Source: Arthrobacter dokdonellae
GTDB taxonomy: Bacteria; Actinomycetota; Actinomycetes; Actinomycetales; Micrococcaceae
Length of the DNA stretch: 64,000 nt
Assembly (NCBI RefSeq): GCF_003268655.1
Contig: NZ_CP029642.1
Span: forward strand, 744,001 to 808,000
Direction: 5' to 3'
In this document: in pieces, positions 34,498 through 43,531 of the stretch
Numbering within the stretch: the stretch's first letter is position 1
Layout: every line of letters begins with the position of its first letter
Program-made: the position numbers and the translations under genes
The notes under the pieces: model-generated
The model's input: the letters and a program-made list of their open reading frames with translations, nothing else
Databases searched by the model: none
Told to the model about the DNA's origin: nothing

Positions 34498-35730
34498 ATG
34501 GCAGCAGAACGGCCGCAGGCAGGTGTGCCGGTGGTTATTGCCGGCGCTGGGCCAGTCGGGCTGATGCTCGCCTGCGAACTGGCCGCCGCGGGGATCGCCA
34601 CGACCGTCCTCGAGCGCGCCCTTGAGCCCAGCGCCATGCCGAAAGGCAACGGCCTGGTGGGCGAGATTGCGGGCGTCCTGTCGCGGCGGGGCCTGCTTCG
34701 CGGGCAGAAGGGCCTGCACGCATTTCCCGCGCCCCGGTACTCGTTCGGGGCCCTGCCACTGCGCCTGAACCCGCTCCGGCCCAACGCGCTGCGGATCCTG
34801 CCCATGCCGCAACGGCGCCTGGAAGGGCTGCTCGAGGCCCGGGCGCGCGCCACGGGCGTGGACATCCGCCGCGGGCACGCCGCCACCGCGTTTAAGGACG
34901 ACGGCGGTCGCGTGCTCGTGGAGGTCGCCTCCGCCGCGGGCCGCTACACGCTCGACGCCGGATTCCTGGCCGGGTGCGACGGCGCCCACAGCTTCGTCCG
35001 GCACCACCTCGGCATCGACTTTCCGGGCACCACGGGCAGCCAGCTGGTGCGGATCGGGCACGTCACGATCCCTGCGGGCGCGATCCACCGGACCAGGAAC
35101 GCGATCGAGCTTCCCGGCGGCGCGCGCCTGGCCTTGTTCCAGGCGAACCACACTGCGGCGGGTTCCCTCACGGTCGCCCCCGTGTCGGTGCTGGACCGCG
35201 GCGCTCCGAAGGAGCTGTACATCGTTGCCACGCAGGAGCCGCTCGGCACCCAGGAACCGGCCGCGCAAATTTCACTGGAGGAGATGGAGGCCAGCATCCG
35301 GCGCGTGTTGGGCGCCCGGCTCCCGGTCAGCGGCGGCCAGTGGCTGCGCTCCACGGTGGCCAACAGCCGCCTGGCCGCGCGCTACAGGATCGGGCGGGTG
35401 TTCCTCGCCGGCGACGCCGCCCATGTGTTCTCCGCGGGCGGGTCATCGCTCAACACGGGAATGCTAGACGCCGTCGACCTCGCCTCCCGCCTGGCCGCGG
35501 TGCTGGACGGCAGTGAGCCCCTTGAAACGCTCGAGGACTACCACACCGTGCGCCACGCAGCGGGCGAACTGGCGCTGCGCCAGACCCGGGCGCAGTCCGC
35601 GCTGTCCGCGCCAGGGCCCGAGGCCGAAGCCCTGCGGCAGGTCCTCGGCGCCGCGTTCCGCAGCCGCAACCCGCACCGCTACCTGGCCACCCTGCTCATC
35701 GGCAAGCCGGCCCGGGAGCGCAGGGCATGA
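34498..35730 (+). CDS. FAD-dependent monooxygenase
   Basis: Flavoprotein hydroxylase of the PheA/TfdB group, 410 residues. The FAD-binding GAGPVGLMLACELA motif is at the N-terminus, the DG motif appears as GCDGAHSFVRHHLGI, and the second FAD motif is FLAGDAAHVFSAGGSSLNTGMLDA. The usual C-terminal thioredoxin-like domain of phenol hydroxylases is absent. The ATG follows GAAAGAGG. The substrate is unknown; aromatic compounds or antibiotics are typical for the family, and no partner genes help. Confidence 0.8.
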   Translation: MAAERPQAGVPVVIAGAGPVGLMLACELAAAGIATTVLERALEPSAMPKGNGLVGEIAGVLSRRGLLRGQKGLHAFPAPRYSFGALPLRLNPLRPNALRILPMPQRRLEGLLEARARATGVDIRRGHAATAFKDDGGRVLVEVASAAGRYTLDAGFLAGCDGAHSFVRHHLGIDFPGTTGSQLVRIGHVTIPAGAIHRTRNAIELPGGARLALFQANHTAAGSLTVAPVSVLDRGAPKELYIVATQEPLGTQEPAAQISLEEMEASIRRVLGARLPVSGGQWLRSTVANSRLAARYRIGRVFLAGDAAHVFSAGGSSLNTGMLDAVDLASRLAAVLDGSEPLETLEDYHTVRHAAGELALRQTRAQSALSAPGPEAEALRQVLGAAFRSRNPHRYLATLLIGKPARERRA

Positions 35731-35768
35731 CGGGAGTGGCTGCGCTGCATCGGTCATCGACAACCCGG

Positions 35769-35978
35769 CTAGTGGCGCTGCGGACGGCCGGCAACAAACC
35801 ACAAGAGGGCGCCGGCGAAGCTGCCGAAAAGGAGAATCAGCAACCAGGCTTCCTGCGGGAAGGAACGAATCTCCAGCTTGTCCGTCCGGGCAAAATCGAC
35901 AACGCCGTAGACCCACAGGCAGAGGGCGCAAAGGACTATCAGCACTGGAAGGCCGGTCAAGAAAAAGCTGTTGCCCAT
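35769..35978 (-). CDS. Small membrane protein, PLDc_N-like
   Basis: 69-residue protein with two hydrophobic spans (about 7-28 and 43-64), matching the short phospholipase-D N-terminal-type proteins of actinobacteria. The first span begins LTGLPVLIVLCALCLWVYGVVDF. The pair of helices is separated by a charged segment with RTDKLEIRSFPQEAW. The function is unknown. The start is placed by the -10 box immediately upstream. Confidence 0.68.
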   Translation of the reverse strand: MGNSFFLTGLPVLIVLCALCLWVYGVVDFARTDKLEIRSFPQEAWLLILLFGSFAGALLWFVAGRPQRH

Positions 35979-35990
35979 AGAGCCATTATC
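35979..35990 (-). promoter_or_regulatory. -10 box for the leaderless small membrane protein mRNA
   Basis: On the minus strand GATAAT (35990-35985) is followed by six bases and then the ATG at 35978. Confidence 0.5.
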
Positions 35991-36345
35991 AACCTGATTT
36001 CCGCAATCGAACCATGGTTTCCCGGCAGCAGCTGCGGGCACCAGTTGGTTTCGCCGGGGCCGGTAGGGCCCACACCGCCACGTCGAAAACCGGGGCCCCG
36101 CAGGGGCGGCCCGGACGAGAAACCGGGTTCCGGCGTCGCGCGTCCGGCGCCTTAATGTGCGGCGGGTGCACGGTTCCGGTAAACTTGGGACGCAAGACCC
36201 CCTTGATTGCCTGCCGCGGTACAGCCTTGCTGGAGACGGCCGGTGCGTTGACAAGGGGCATTTTCGTGTCCGGACGGTGTACGGCGGAACAACCGCTGAT
36301 GCATGCAGCGACCGGCTCAACTTTATGAGCAAGGGGGAGGATCCC
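35991..36345. other. Intergenic region before purA
   Basis: About 355 bases without a supported gene. It holds a TAAACT -10-like box at 36180-36185 and a perfect -35-like TTGACA at 36248-36253 that lacks a matching -10 box. The purA ribosome site AAGGGGGAGG lies at 36331-36340. I see no riboswitch fold. Confidence 0.4.
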
Positions 36346-37644
36346 ATGCCAGCAATCGTGATCGTCGGCGCCCAGTGGGGCGACGAAGGCAAGGGCAAGG
36401 CCACAGACCTGTTGGGCGGCCTGGTCGACTATGTGGTGAAGCCAAACGGCGGCAACAACGCCGGGCACACCGTGGTCGTGGGCGGTGAGAAGTACGAGCT
36501 CAAGCTCCTTCCCGCCGGCATTTTGAGCCCCAACGCCACACCCATCATCGGCAACGGCTGCGTGGTAAATCTGGAGGCCCTGTTCGAGGAAATCGAGGGC
36601 CTGCAGGCGCGCGGCGCCGACACCTCCAAGCTGCGGATTTCCGCCAACGCGCACCTGGTGGCCCCGTACCACCAGGTCCTGGACAAGGTGACCGAACGTT
36701 TCCTGGGCAAGCGCGCCATCGGCACCACCGGGCGCGGGATCGGCCCCGCCTACATGGACAAGGTGGCCCGCCTGGGCATCCGCGTCCAGGACGTGTTTGA
36801 CGAATCGATCCTGCGCCAAAAGGTGGAAGGGTCGCTGAAGCAAAAGAACCAGCTCCTGGTCAAGGTCTACAACCGCCGCAGCGTCGAGGTTGAGGAAATC
36901 GTGGAGTACTTCCTGGGCTTCGCCGAACGGCTGCGCCCCATGGTCATCGATTCCACCTTTGTGCTCAACGAGGCGCTGGACCGCGGCGAGGTGGTGCTCA
37001 TGGAAGGCGGGCAGGCCACGTTCCTGGATGTGGACCACGGCACCTACCCGTTCGTGACGTCCTCCAACCCGACCGCCGGGGGAGCCTCCGTGGGCTCGGG
37101 AATCGGCCCCACCCGGATCACCCGCGCCGTGGGCATCATCAAGGCGTACACCACCCGTGTTGGCGCCGGACCGTTCCCCACCGAGCTCTTTGACGAGATG
37201 GGCATCTACCTGCAAAAGACCGGTGGCGAGTTCGGTGTCAACACCGGCCGCCCGCGCCGCTGCGGCTGGTACGACGCCATTCTGGCCCGCCACGCCTCCC
37301 GCGTCAACGGCTTCACGGACTACTTCGTCACCAAGCTGGACGTGCTCACCGGGATCGAGCAGATCCCCGTCTGCGTGGCCTACGACGTCGACGGCGTGCG
37401 TTTCGACGAAATGCCGATGACGCAGACGGACTTCCACCACGCCGTGCCCATCTTCGAGTACTTCCCCGGTTGGACCGAAGACATCACCGGCGCCCGCACC
37501 ATGGAGGACCTGCCGGAGAACGCCCGGAACTACATCCTGGCGCTGGAAAAGATGTCCGGCACGCGCATCTCGGCCATCGGGGTGGGCCCGGACCGCGACC
37601 AGACCATCGTGCGGCACGACCTCATCCCCACGCCCGCCCAATAA
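36346..37644 (+). CDS. purA: Adenylosuccinate synthetase
   Basis: Joins IMP and aspartate with GTP to form adenylosuccinate, the first committed step to AMP. It has 432 residues. The GTP loop [16 protein letters not shown] is at the N-terminus, followed by NAGHTVVV with the catalytic His, [10 protein letters not shown], and [14 protein letters not shown]. The ATG at 36346 follows the very strong AAGGGGGAGG. The 3' end of the gene is part of a 61-base duplication (37628-37716). Confidence 0.96.
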   Translation: MPAIVIVGAQWGDEGKGKATDLLGGLVDYVVKPNGGNNAGHTVVVGGEKYELKLLPAGILSPNATPIIGNGCVVNLEALFEEIEGLQARGADTSKLRISANAHLVAPYHQVLDKVTERFLGKRAIGTTGRGIGPAYMDKVARLGIRVQDVFDESILRQKVEGSLKQKNQLLVKVYNRRSVEVEEIVEYFLGFAERLRPMVIDSTFVLNEALDRGEVVLMEGGQATFLDVDHGTYPFVTSSNPTAGGASVGSGIGPTRITRAVGIIKAYTTRVGAGPFPTELFDEMGIYLQKTGGEFGVNTGRPRRCGWYDAILARHASRVNGFTDYFVTKLDVLTGIEQIPVCVAYDVDGVRFDEMPMTQTDFHHAVPIFEYFPGWTEDITGARTMEDLPENARNYILALEKMSGTRISAIGVGPDRDQTIVRHDLIPTPAQ

Positions 37645-37716
37645 ATCGCTGGCGCGATTTTCCGGGGCCCTCGGGCGCGTGGGCCCATCCACGCCCGCCC
37701 AATAAATCGCTGGCGC
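37628..37716 (+). repeat. Duplication of the purA 3' end
   Basis: A 28-base stretch covering the purA stop codon (37628-37655) recurs 61 bases downstream (37689-37716), including the sequence CGCCCAATAAATCGCTGGCG. The intervening bases contain inverted GGGCCC blocks. It looks like a local tandem duplication next to the terminator. Confidence 0.85.
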
Positions 37717-37736
37717 TCCGTACGGCAGCGCCGCCC

Positions 37737-37782
37737 AAGGAGGGACGACGGCGGAACGCAAGTTCCGGCGTCGTCCCTCCTT
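37737..37782 (+). terminator. purA terminator
   Basis: A 21-base-pair stem with one G-G mismatch (37737-37757 with 37762-37782; outer arm AAGGAGGGACGACG) capped by a GCAA tetraloop, a stable GNRA type. Confidence 0.75.
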
Positions 37783-37840
37783 CGTTGCGGGCTGGGAAGA
37801 CTACGCTGGAGGTAAGTCAAGCCACGGTAAGGAAGATGCC

Positions 37841-38647
37841 ATGAAGGTCAGTGTTGGACAGTTCAACCCCGGCGGGGACGTGGCCGCGAACCTGGCGGTG
37901 ATGCGCCGGCTCGCCGCGGAGGCCCGTGCGGATGGCGGGCGCCTGGTGGTCTTTCCCGAGGAGTCGATGTTTTCGGTGGGCAGGGTTGCGGGCGGGTTCG
38001 TGGCAGCCGTGGAAGCGGAATGGACAACGTTTGTCCAGGGCGTCTCCCGCATCGCGGCGGACGTCGGCATTGCCGTCATTGCCGGGGGTTATGAGTCCAG
38101 CGCGGAGGCCCGCCCCTACAACACGCTCGTGGCCGTGGACGAGGACGGCGCCATCCTGGGCACCTACCGTAAGCTGCATCTCTATGACGCGTTCTCCTAC
38201 CAGGAATCGCGCAGGATCAAGCCCGGCGACAACGGCGTGACCCTGGTGGACATCGGCGGCTTCCAGGTGGGCATCATGACCTGCTACGACATCCGCTTCC
38301 CCGAGCAGGCCCGGGCGCTGGCGCTGGCCGGGGCGGACCTGATCTGCGTCGCGGCGGCCTGGTTCAAGGGCGACCACAAGGTGGACCACTGGGAGACGCT
38401 GCTGAAGGCCCGTGCCATTGAAAACACGGTGTGGATTGCGGCGGCGGGAACCTCGAGCGACCATTGCATCGGCCATTCGGTGGTGCTGGATCCCATGGGC
38501 ATTCCGCAGGACTTCCTGGACGACGAGGCGGAGGGCGTGGCCACGGCGGACGTGACGCACAAGCGCATCGAGGAAGTGCGCGAATTCCTGCCGGTGCTGC
38601 GCAACCGGCGTTTTGAGAGCAATGCGGTGGTGGTTCCGGCCGGGTAG
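37841..38647 (+). CDS. Carbon-nitrogen hydrolase (nitrilase superfamily)
   Basis: Amidase-type hydrolase of 268 residues with the Glu-Lys-Cys triad visible: E40 in VVFPEES, K111 in YRKLHLYDAF, and C148 in GIMTCYDIRFPE. The overall pattern resembles omega-amidase and deaminated-glutathione amidase-like enzymes. The exact amide substrate is not identifiable. TAAGGAAG precedes the ATG, and a TACGCT box near 37802 may be its -10. It stands alone between the purA terminator and the next promoter. Confidence 0.83.
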   Translation: MKVSVGQFNPGGDVAANLAVMRRLAAEARADGGRLVVFPEESMFSVGRVAGGFVAAVEAEWTTFVQGVSRIAADVGIAVIAGGYESSAEARPYNTLVAVDEDGAILGTYRKLHLYDAFSYQESRRIKPGDNGVTLVDIGGFQVGIMTCYDIRFPEQARALALAGADLICVAAAWFKGDHKVDHWETLLKARAIENTVWIAAAGTSSDHCIGHSVVLDPMGIPQDFLDDEAEGVATADVTHKRIEEVREFLPVLRNRRFESNAVVVPAG

Positions 38648-38657
38648 AAATATTCCA

Positions 38658-38686
38658 TTGACGGCACGGTTCCCGGTGGTTAGTGT
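38658..38686 (+). promoter_or_regulatory. Promoter of the acidic SUKH-like gene
   Basis: TTGACG (38658-38663) and TAGTGT (38681-38686) with a 17-base spacer, one of the best -35/-10 pairs in the window. The transcript would start near 38693. Confidence 0.55.
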
Positions 38687-38710
38687 CAGGAATAAGGGCA
38701 GGAGGAAGCC

Positions 38711-39226
38711 ATGAATGATTCCAGAATTTGGGCGGCGCTTGAGCCGCTGCACCCCTCGGCGTTGGAGGACATGCCGATGGACGGCACCTGGCTGAAACCC
38801 CCGTACCACAACGATCCTGCCGGGCGTGCCGTGGTGTGCAACGACGGCGACTTCCAGTTTGTCGTGGTCGATCGCAAGAAGGGGGCCGTGCTCTTTGTCT
38901 GCGAGGACGACGAGTCCCTTGTTGCCTCCAACCTGGACACGTTCGTCCAAATCGTGTCCGCGTGGGGCTCCATTGACAGCGACGCACCCGGCCCGGAGGA
39001 CGACGAGGAGTTTTCCGCGGTCAGGAAGTCCTTCGAATCCCAGCTGAAGGTCCTGGACCCCCCGGCCGCCGGCCCCAACGAGTTCTGGTCCCTCTACACG
39101 GAGGAACTGACCAGCGACGACTACGTGGATTACGACGACCTGGACGACGACGAGGAAGATGAACGCGAGACCGACACCGGGGACAACGACCGCCCCGGCG
39201 CCGACGAGTCCTTCAGCGTCGCCTAG
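38711..39226 (+). CDS. Acidic protein, possibly SUKH-like
   Basis: 171-residue protein not confidently recognised. The first 120 residues look like a compact fold, with VVCNDGDFQFVVVDRK and LFVCEDDESLVASNLDTFV. The latter recalls the SMI1/KNR4 (SUKH) immunity fold. The last 50 residues are extremely acidic (DYVDYDDLDDDEEDE). No toxin gene is adjacent, so an immunity role is unsupported. AGGAGGAAGCC precedes the ATG. The 3' end overlaps the convergent methyltransferase gene by 14 bases. Confidence 0.7.
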   Translation: MNDSRIWAALEPLHPSALEDMPMDGTWLKPPYHNDPAGRAVVCNDGDFQFVVVDRKKGAVLFVCEDDESLVASNLDTFVQIVSAWGSIDSDAPGPEDDEEFSAVRKSFESQLKVLDPPAAGPNEFWSLYTEELTSDDYVDYDDLDDDEEDERETDTGDNDRPGADESFSVA

Positions 39227-40439
39227 GTCCTTTCCAGAGTCGGCGTGAGGCTATTTCCGCGCCCTGCCCCAGCGCCTCCAGCTTGGCCGCCGCGATCTGC
39301 GGGTGGACGCGGCCGCCCAGGCCGCAGTCGGTGGATGCGATGACGGCCTCGCGGCCCACCACCGAGGCGAAGCGCTCGATACGGTCCGCCACGAGTTCCG
39401 GGTGTTCCACCACGTTCGTCGCATGGGAAACCACGCCGGGGATGATGGATTTGCCTTCCGGCAGCCTGGCGTCCTGCCAGATTTTCCATTCATGTTCGTG
39501 CCGGACATTGGCGGCCTCGAAGGAATAGGCGCCCGCTTGGATGGCGAGCACCTCGTCGAGAATGTCGGCGAAGGGGATGTCCGTGGTGTGTGGGCCGTGC
39601 CATGAGCCCCAGCACACGTGGAGGCGGATCTTGTCCTCGGGAAGTCCCCGGAGGGCGTAGTTGGTGGCCTCGACCCGCAGTTGGATGAACTTCTTGTAAT
39701 CGGCGAGGGCCGGTTCCGGGTTGACCTGGTCCCAGCTCTCGGCCAGCGAGGGATCGTCGAGCTGGACCGTCAGGCCGGCGCCGATGATCGCCTTGTACTC
39801 CTCGCGCATGGCGTCCGCGCAGGCGTAGAGCAGTTCCTCGTCGGTGGCGTAATACTCGTTGGCCAGCCGGGCGCAGGAGCCGGGTGACAACGCTGCCATG
39901 AACCCCTCCGTCAGGCCGGCGGAGGCAAGTCCCTTGCCCAGGTTGGCAACGTCGGAGGCGACCTGTGCGTGTCCCGTGTAGGTCAGCGGTCCGACAATCT
40001 TCGGCTGCGTCGTGGCCTTGCGATGGGCCAGGATGCCGGAGGCCGGGTCGCTGTAGGCCTCGTTGAATTTCTGTCGGTCTCGACGGTCCGGAAAGGAAGT
40101 CAGCACCACGTTGCCGGGCGTGGATCGGTGCGCTTCGTCGTCGGCCCAACGGTCCACGGTGGTTGCCTCCAGCCCACCGAGGCGGCCGAACGAGTAGTTC
40201 CACCAGGCGCCGTAGTCGACGGCGTTGGACATGGTGTGGCCGTACTCGCCGTCATTGGGAATGTCGATGCCGGCGGCCTGCTGCCGGGCAACGATGTCCA
40301 CCACGGAATCCGCAAGCAGGGCTTGGTATTCGTCGGTGTCGCCGCCGGCCTCCCGTTCGGCGTTGGCGGCCAGCAGGGCAGGGGTGCGGGGCAGCGAGCC
40401 GGCGTGGGTGGTGCGGATGTGGTCGGTGTTTAAAGCCAC
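39213..40439 (-). CDS. Cobalamin-independent methionine synthase-like protein
   Basis: Core MetE-type methyltransferase of 408 residues, about half the length of full MetE because the N-terminal half is missing. Zinc-binding residues are suggested by RLHVCWGSWHG, SFEAANVRHEHEW and ASTDCGLGG. The N-terminus reads RTTHAGSLPRTP, typical of the YxjG group. These short forms may use methyl donors other than methyltetrahydrofolate triglutamate. The GTG at 40439 with GGAAGGA 8 bases upstream is preferred to earlier in-frame starts. It stands alone on the minus strand. Confidence 0.78.
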   Translation of the reverse strand: MALNTDHIRTTHAGSLPRTPALLAANAEREAGGDTDEYQALLADSVVDIVARQQAAGIDIPNDGEYGHTMSNAVDYGAWWNYSFGRLGGLEATTVDRWADDEAHRSTPGNVVLTSFPDRRDRQKFNEAYSDPASGILAHRKATTQPKIVGPLTYTGHAQVASDVANLGKGLASAGLTEGFMAALSPGSCARLANEYYATDEELLYACADAMREEYKAIIGAGLTVQLDDPSLAESWDQVNPEPALADYKKFIQLRVEATNYALRGLPEDKIRLHVCWGSWHGPHTTDIPFADILDEVLAIQAGAYSFEAANVRHEHEWKIWQDARLPEGKSIIPGVVSHATNVVEHPELVADRIERFASVVGREAVIASTDCGLGGRVHPQIAAAKLEALGQGAEIASRRLWKGPRRR

Positions 40440-40707
40440 GAATGGATTCCTTCCATCGTTTCTGGCGGTAGCACCGGTCCCCGACGCTGCCGAACACTGT
40501 TCAGGCACGGCCAAGGAGGGTTGCTGCGGCGTCGCTGAGCCAGATCTCTCGGCCGCTCGGGATGGTCACGCCCATTGTGCCCTCGGGCCGGGCTCCACGC
40601 CAAATCATTGCGCCGCGTTGCGCCGCATTGCGACGAGGACTTCCGCGGACGGGCCGTACCTGCCCCTGCCACGGCCGTGCCTGAGGCCAATCCTCCGGTC
40701 GGGCACA

Positions 40708-40720
40708 TAAAATTGGCTCC
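40708..40720 (+). promoter_or_regulatory. -10 box for the leaderless CoA-binding gene
   Basis: TAAAAT (40708-40713) ends 7 bases before the ATG at 40721. No ribosome site is present. Confidence 0.5.
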
Positions 40721-41137
40721 ATGAGCCATGTCAACGATCCCGCGGTCATCCACCGCCTGCTGACCACGCCCGCCCGCTGGGCGGTGGTCGGGCTGTCCAA
40801 CAACCCGCTGCGGGCGGCGGTGGGTGTGTCGTTGTTCCTGCAGCAGCACCTGGGACAGGAAATCATTCCGGTCAACCTGTCGGGCGACGACGTCCACGGG
40901 GTCAAGGGCTACAGGACCCTCGCCGAGATTCCAGGAGCAATTGACGTCGTCGACTGTTTTGTGAACTCCACCAAGGTGGGCGCGGTGGTGGACCAGGCCA
41001 TCGCCGTCGGCGCCAAGGCGGTCTGGCTGCAAGTGGGGGTCGTCGACGAGGCCGCGGCACAGCGGGCGGCCGACGCCGGCCTGGACGTGGTCATGGACAC
41101 CTGCCCCAAAATACAGGCCGCCGCCATCGGCCTGTAA
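40721..41137 (+). CDS. CoA-binding domain protein
   Basis: 138-residue Rossmann-fold protein of the CoA-binding (YccU-like) family. The fingerprint is WAVVGLSNNPLRAAVGVSLFLQQ at the N-terminus, then PVNLSGDDVHGVKGYRTLAEIP. The end of the fold is KAVWLQVGVVDEAAAQRA with the cysteine in VVMDTCPKIQ. The family resembles the CoA-binding domain of succinyl-CoA synthetase, but the role is unknown. The deacetylase gene follows after 20 bases. Confidence 0.82.
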   Translation: MSHVNDPAVIHRLLTTPARWAVVGLSNNPLRAAVGVSLFLQQHLGQEIIPVNLSGDDVHGVKGYRTLAEIPGAIDVVDCFVNSTKVGAVVDQAIAVGAKAVWLQVGVVDEAAAQRAADAGLDVVMDTCPKIQAAAIGL

Positions 41138-41157
41138 GTTCAACCCCAAAGGCCGAC

Positions 41158-42039
41158 ATGCCCCGCCATATGCGCACCATCCCGAACACGGCCCGCTGGA
41201 TTACGCTCGCCGTGGTGGTGGTGCTCGCCGCGCTCGCCGTGGGCGTCCTGCGCGTTGCCGCCGGAACCACGACGCCGGCCGGCACCTCCGCGACCACCGC
41301 GCCGACGGCACCGTCCTGGACCACGACGGCGGCCGGGGCCGTGAGCGCAACGCAGGCTCCGGCGTCGTCCGCGCCCTCAGCCCTGGATCCGACGACGGGG
41401 CGGCACAGCACCTTGGGCGGGCTGGTGCCGGACTATACGCTGCCGCCCATTGAGGACGGCATGGTCCCGGTCATCACCAAGATCCCCACGCAACAAAAGG
41501 TGGTGTTCCTGACCATTGACGACGGGGCGGTGAAGCGGGCATCCGACCTGGCGCTGCTGGAGCGGAACGGCATCAAGGCGTCGCTGTTTTTGGCGCACAC
41601 CTTCATTGCCGGGCACGCGGGCTTCTACCAGGCCTATCTCGACGCCGGATACCTCATCGAGGACCACACGATGACCCACAACCTGGGCTTCATCAACCTC
41701 CCGTACCCGCAGGTCAAGGCCGAGATCTGCGGCATGGCGGACTATGAGGAAAAGTACTTCGGCCGGCGTCCCGTCCTCTTCCGTCCACCGGGAGGCCCGT
41801 ACACGCAGGCCGTGCGCAGGGCCGCCGCGGAGTGCGGCATGAAAGCGATTGTGGACTGGGAGGCGAAGGCCAACGCGCGGTCCATGCAGTACCAGGTGGG
41901 CCAGGCACTGCGCCCGGGGGACATCGTACTGATGCACTTCCGGCCAGAATTGCCCGCGGACCTGGCGGCGTTCATCAGGGCGCAGAAGGCGGCCGGGCTG
42001 AAGGTTGTGCTGCTGGAGGACTACCTGGGCGTGAAGTAA
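41158..42039 (+). CDS. Membrane-anchored polysaccharide deacetylase
   Basis: NodB-domain carbohydrate esterase family 4 protein, 293 residues. One N-terminal membrane span (WITLAVVVVLAALAVGVL) and a Thr/Ala/Pro-rich linker put the catalytic domain outside the cell. Motifs are TIDDGA, HTMTHNLGF (metal histidines), RPPGG, DWEAKA and LMHF. In motif 1 the usual TFDDG is TIDDG, with the catalytic Asp kept. It probably modifies peptidoglycan or an extracellular polymer. AAAGG precedes the ATG by 5 bases. Confidence 0.82.
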   Translation: MPRHMRTIPNTARWITLAVVVVLAALAVGVLRVAAGTTTPAGTSATTAPTAPSWTTTAAGAVSATQAPASSAPSALDPTTGRHSTLGGLVPDYTLPPIEDGMVPVITKIPTQQKVVFLTIDDGAVKRASDLALLERNGIKASLFLAHTFIAGHAGFYQAYLDAGYLIEDHTMTHNLGFINLPYPQVKAEICGMADYEEKYFGRRPVLFRPPGGPYTQAVRRAAAECGMKAIVDWEAKANARSMQYQVGQALRPGDIVLMHFRPELPADLAAFIRAQKAAGLKVVLLEDYLGVK

Positions 42040-42097
42040 GGCAGACTGTTCAGCTGGCAAAGGCCGCCGTACGGCGACCGGACAAGGAGCATGGAGC

Positions 42098-42913
42098 ATG
42101 GATGATTCCCCGGTGGATGCGGCCGAAGTCATGACCGAGCAGCGGGCGCTGGCGCAGCTGCCCGTGGTGCTGGCGCTGGCGGAGGCCGGCAAATTGCGGG
42201 TCAGCGCTGCGACGCGCAAGCCGTCTGCAGCCACCGTGAAGCTGCTGGCCGAGAACCTCCCTGGCGGCGACTTTTATGCCAGTGAAGCCATCTCGGCTTT
42301 CGCCTGGCCGCTGCTTCTTCAGGCGGGAGGACTCGCCGACGGGCCGCGCATGCAGCTCACGCCCCGCGGAAGGGCTGCGCTGCGCAAGGACCCTGCCTTG
42401 ACGGTGAAGCTGCTCTGGGAACGGTGGCTCAAGGCAGGCATTATTGACGAATTCAGCCGGGTTGATGGCATCAAGGGCCAGCGGGCCAGCAATGTGCTCA
42501 GCGCCCTGCGGCCGCGGCGCCAGCTGGCGGCCGAAGGGCTTTCCCTCCTGGGGACGGACGAGTGGACCGCCACGGATGATCTTTTTACCCAGATGCAGCA
42601 CGAAGGCATGGACCCGGTGATTCAGCGTAGTGACATGCGCCTGTGGAAACTGTACATAGTGGATCCGGAGTATGGTTCCATTGGTTATGACGGCATGCAC
42701 GACTGGGACGTGCTGCAGGGTCGGTATGTGCTGGCGCTGTTCTTTGAATATGCCGCAACGCTGGGTCTGATCGATGTGCGCTACACGTCCCCGGTGGGCG
42801 CGCGAGGCGACTATGCCGATCGCTGGGGTGGGGACTTCCTGCCGTCCCTGAGCCGATATGACGGGCTGCTCGCCGTGCGGCTGACGCCGCTGGGGAGGCT
42901 TTGTACTGGGTGA
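42098..42913 (+). CDS. Conserved hypothetical, apparently shortened at the C-terminus
   Basis: 271-residue protein without a certain name. It shows segments I associate with a family of larger actinobacterial hypotheticals: FAWPLLLQAGGLADG, WLKAGIIDEFSRVDGIKGQ, and HDWDVLQGRYVLALFFEYAATLGLIDV. In those proteins the chain continues after the SRYDGLLAVRLTPLG motif. Here a stop follows six codons later, before the start of the next gene. It may be a truncated remnant or a short paralogue. ATG at 42098 after AAGGAGCATGGAGC. Confidence 0.6.
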   Translation: MDDSPVDAAEVMTEQRALAQLPVVLALAEAGKLRVSAATRKPSAATVKLLAENLPGGDFYASEAISAFAWPLLLQAGGLADGPRMQLTPRGRAALRKDPALTVKLLWERWLKAGIIDEFSRVDGIKGQRASNVLSALRPRRQLAAEGLSLLGTDEWTATDDLFTQMQHEGMDPVIQRSDMRLWKLYIVDPEYGSIGYDGMHDWDVLQGRYVLALFFEYAATLGLIDVRYTSPVGARGDYADRWGGDFLPSLSRYDGLLAVRLTPLGRLCTG

Positions 42914-42942
42914 GTTTCAGGGCCCCGGCATCTGGAATCCGG

Positions 42943-42955
42943 TACCGTTGTCCCC
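42943..42955 (+). promoter_or_regulatory. -10 box for the leaderless reductase gene
   Basis: TACCGT (42943-42948) ends 7 bases before the ATG at 42956. It fits TANNNT only. Confidence 0.4.
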
Positions 42956-43531
42956 ATGACCCGGATTGTTTACTACACCGCCAGCACGCTTAACGGGTTC
43001 CTGGCGGATGCTGACAACTCGCTCGCGTGGCTCTTTGCCGTGGACGACGCCGGAGGACCGGACATCGCCGCGTTCATGGACGGCATGGGCGTCTTTGTGG
43101 AGGGCTCCGCCACCTACGAATGGGTCCTGCGCGAGGAACGGCTGCTGGAGAACCCGGCCAAGTGGCAGCAATTTTACGGCGCCAAGCCAACGTACGTTTT
43201 CACCTCCCGGGAACTGCCCGTGCCCGACGGCGCCGACGTCCGGTTTGTCTCCGGTCCCGTCGCGGACGCCCTGCCCGGGATTGTGGCTGCGGCAGGGGAC
43301 AAGAATGTCTGGGTGGTGGGGGGTGGCGACGTCGCCGGCCAGTTCCTGGACATCGACGCTCTGGACGAACTGGTGGTCACCATGGCCCCGGCCGTGTTGG
43401 TGGGCGGCGCCCCGCTGCTCCCGCGCACGCTGGGCCCGGACCGGATGGAGCTGCTCTCCGCGGGCAAGCACGGCCAGTTCGCCCAGCTGACGTATGGCGT
43501 CAAAAAGGCCGGGCTGGGTGTCTCGCCGTGA
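42956..43531 (+). CDS. Dihydrofolate reductase / RibD C-terminal family protein
   Basis: NADPH-binding reductase-fold protein of 191 residues. Family features are RIVYYTASTLNGFLADADNSLAWLF at the N-terminus, the cofactor segment NVWVVGGGDVAGQFLD, and the ending DELVVTMAPAVLVGGAPLLP. These lone proteins are related to RibD and DHFR, but their substrates are mostly unknown. The next gene overlaps as GTGA, and three small genes follow as a likely operon. Confidence 0.83.
   Translation: MTRIVYYTASTLNGFLADADNSLAWLFAVDDAGGPDIAAFMDGMGVFVEGSATYEWVLREERLLENPAKWQQFYGAKPTYVFTSRELPVPDGADVRFVSGPVADALPGIVAAAGDKNVWVVGGGDVAGQFLDIDALDELVVTMAPAVLVGGAPLLPRTLGPDRMELLSAGKHGQFAQLTYGVKKAGLGVSP

Noticed and set aside
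36248..36276. purA promoter from the perfect TTGACA
   Set aside because: No TANNNT box lies 15-19 bases downstream, so it is recorded only as a -35-like sequence.
36014..36328. Small gene in the purA upstream region
   Set aside because: No ribosome site and an Arg/Gly/Ala-rich low-complexity translation; treated as a chance frame.
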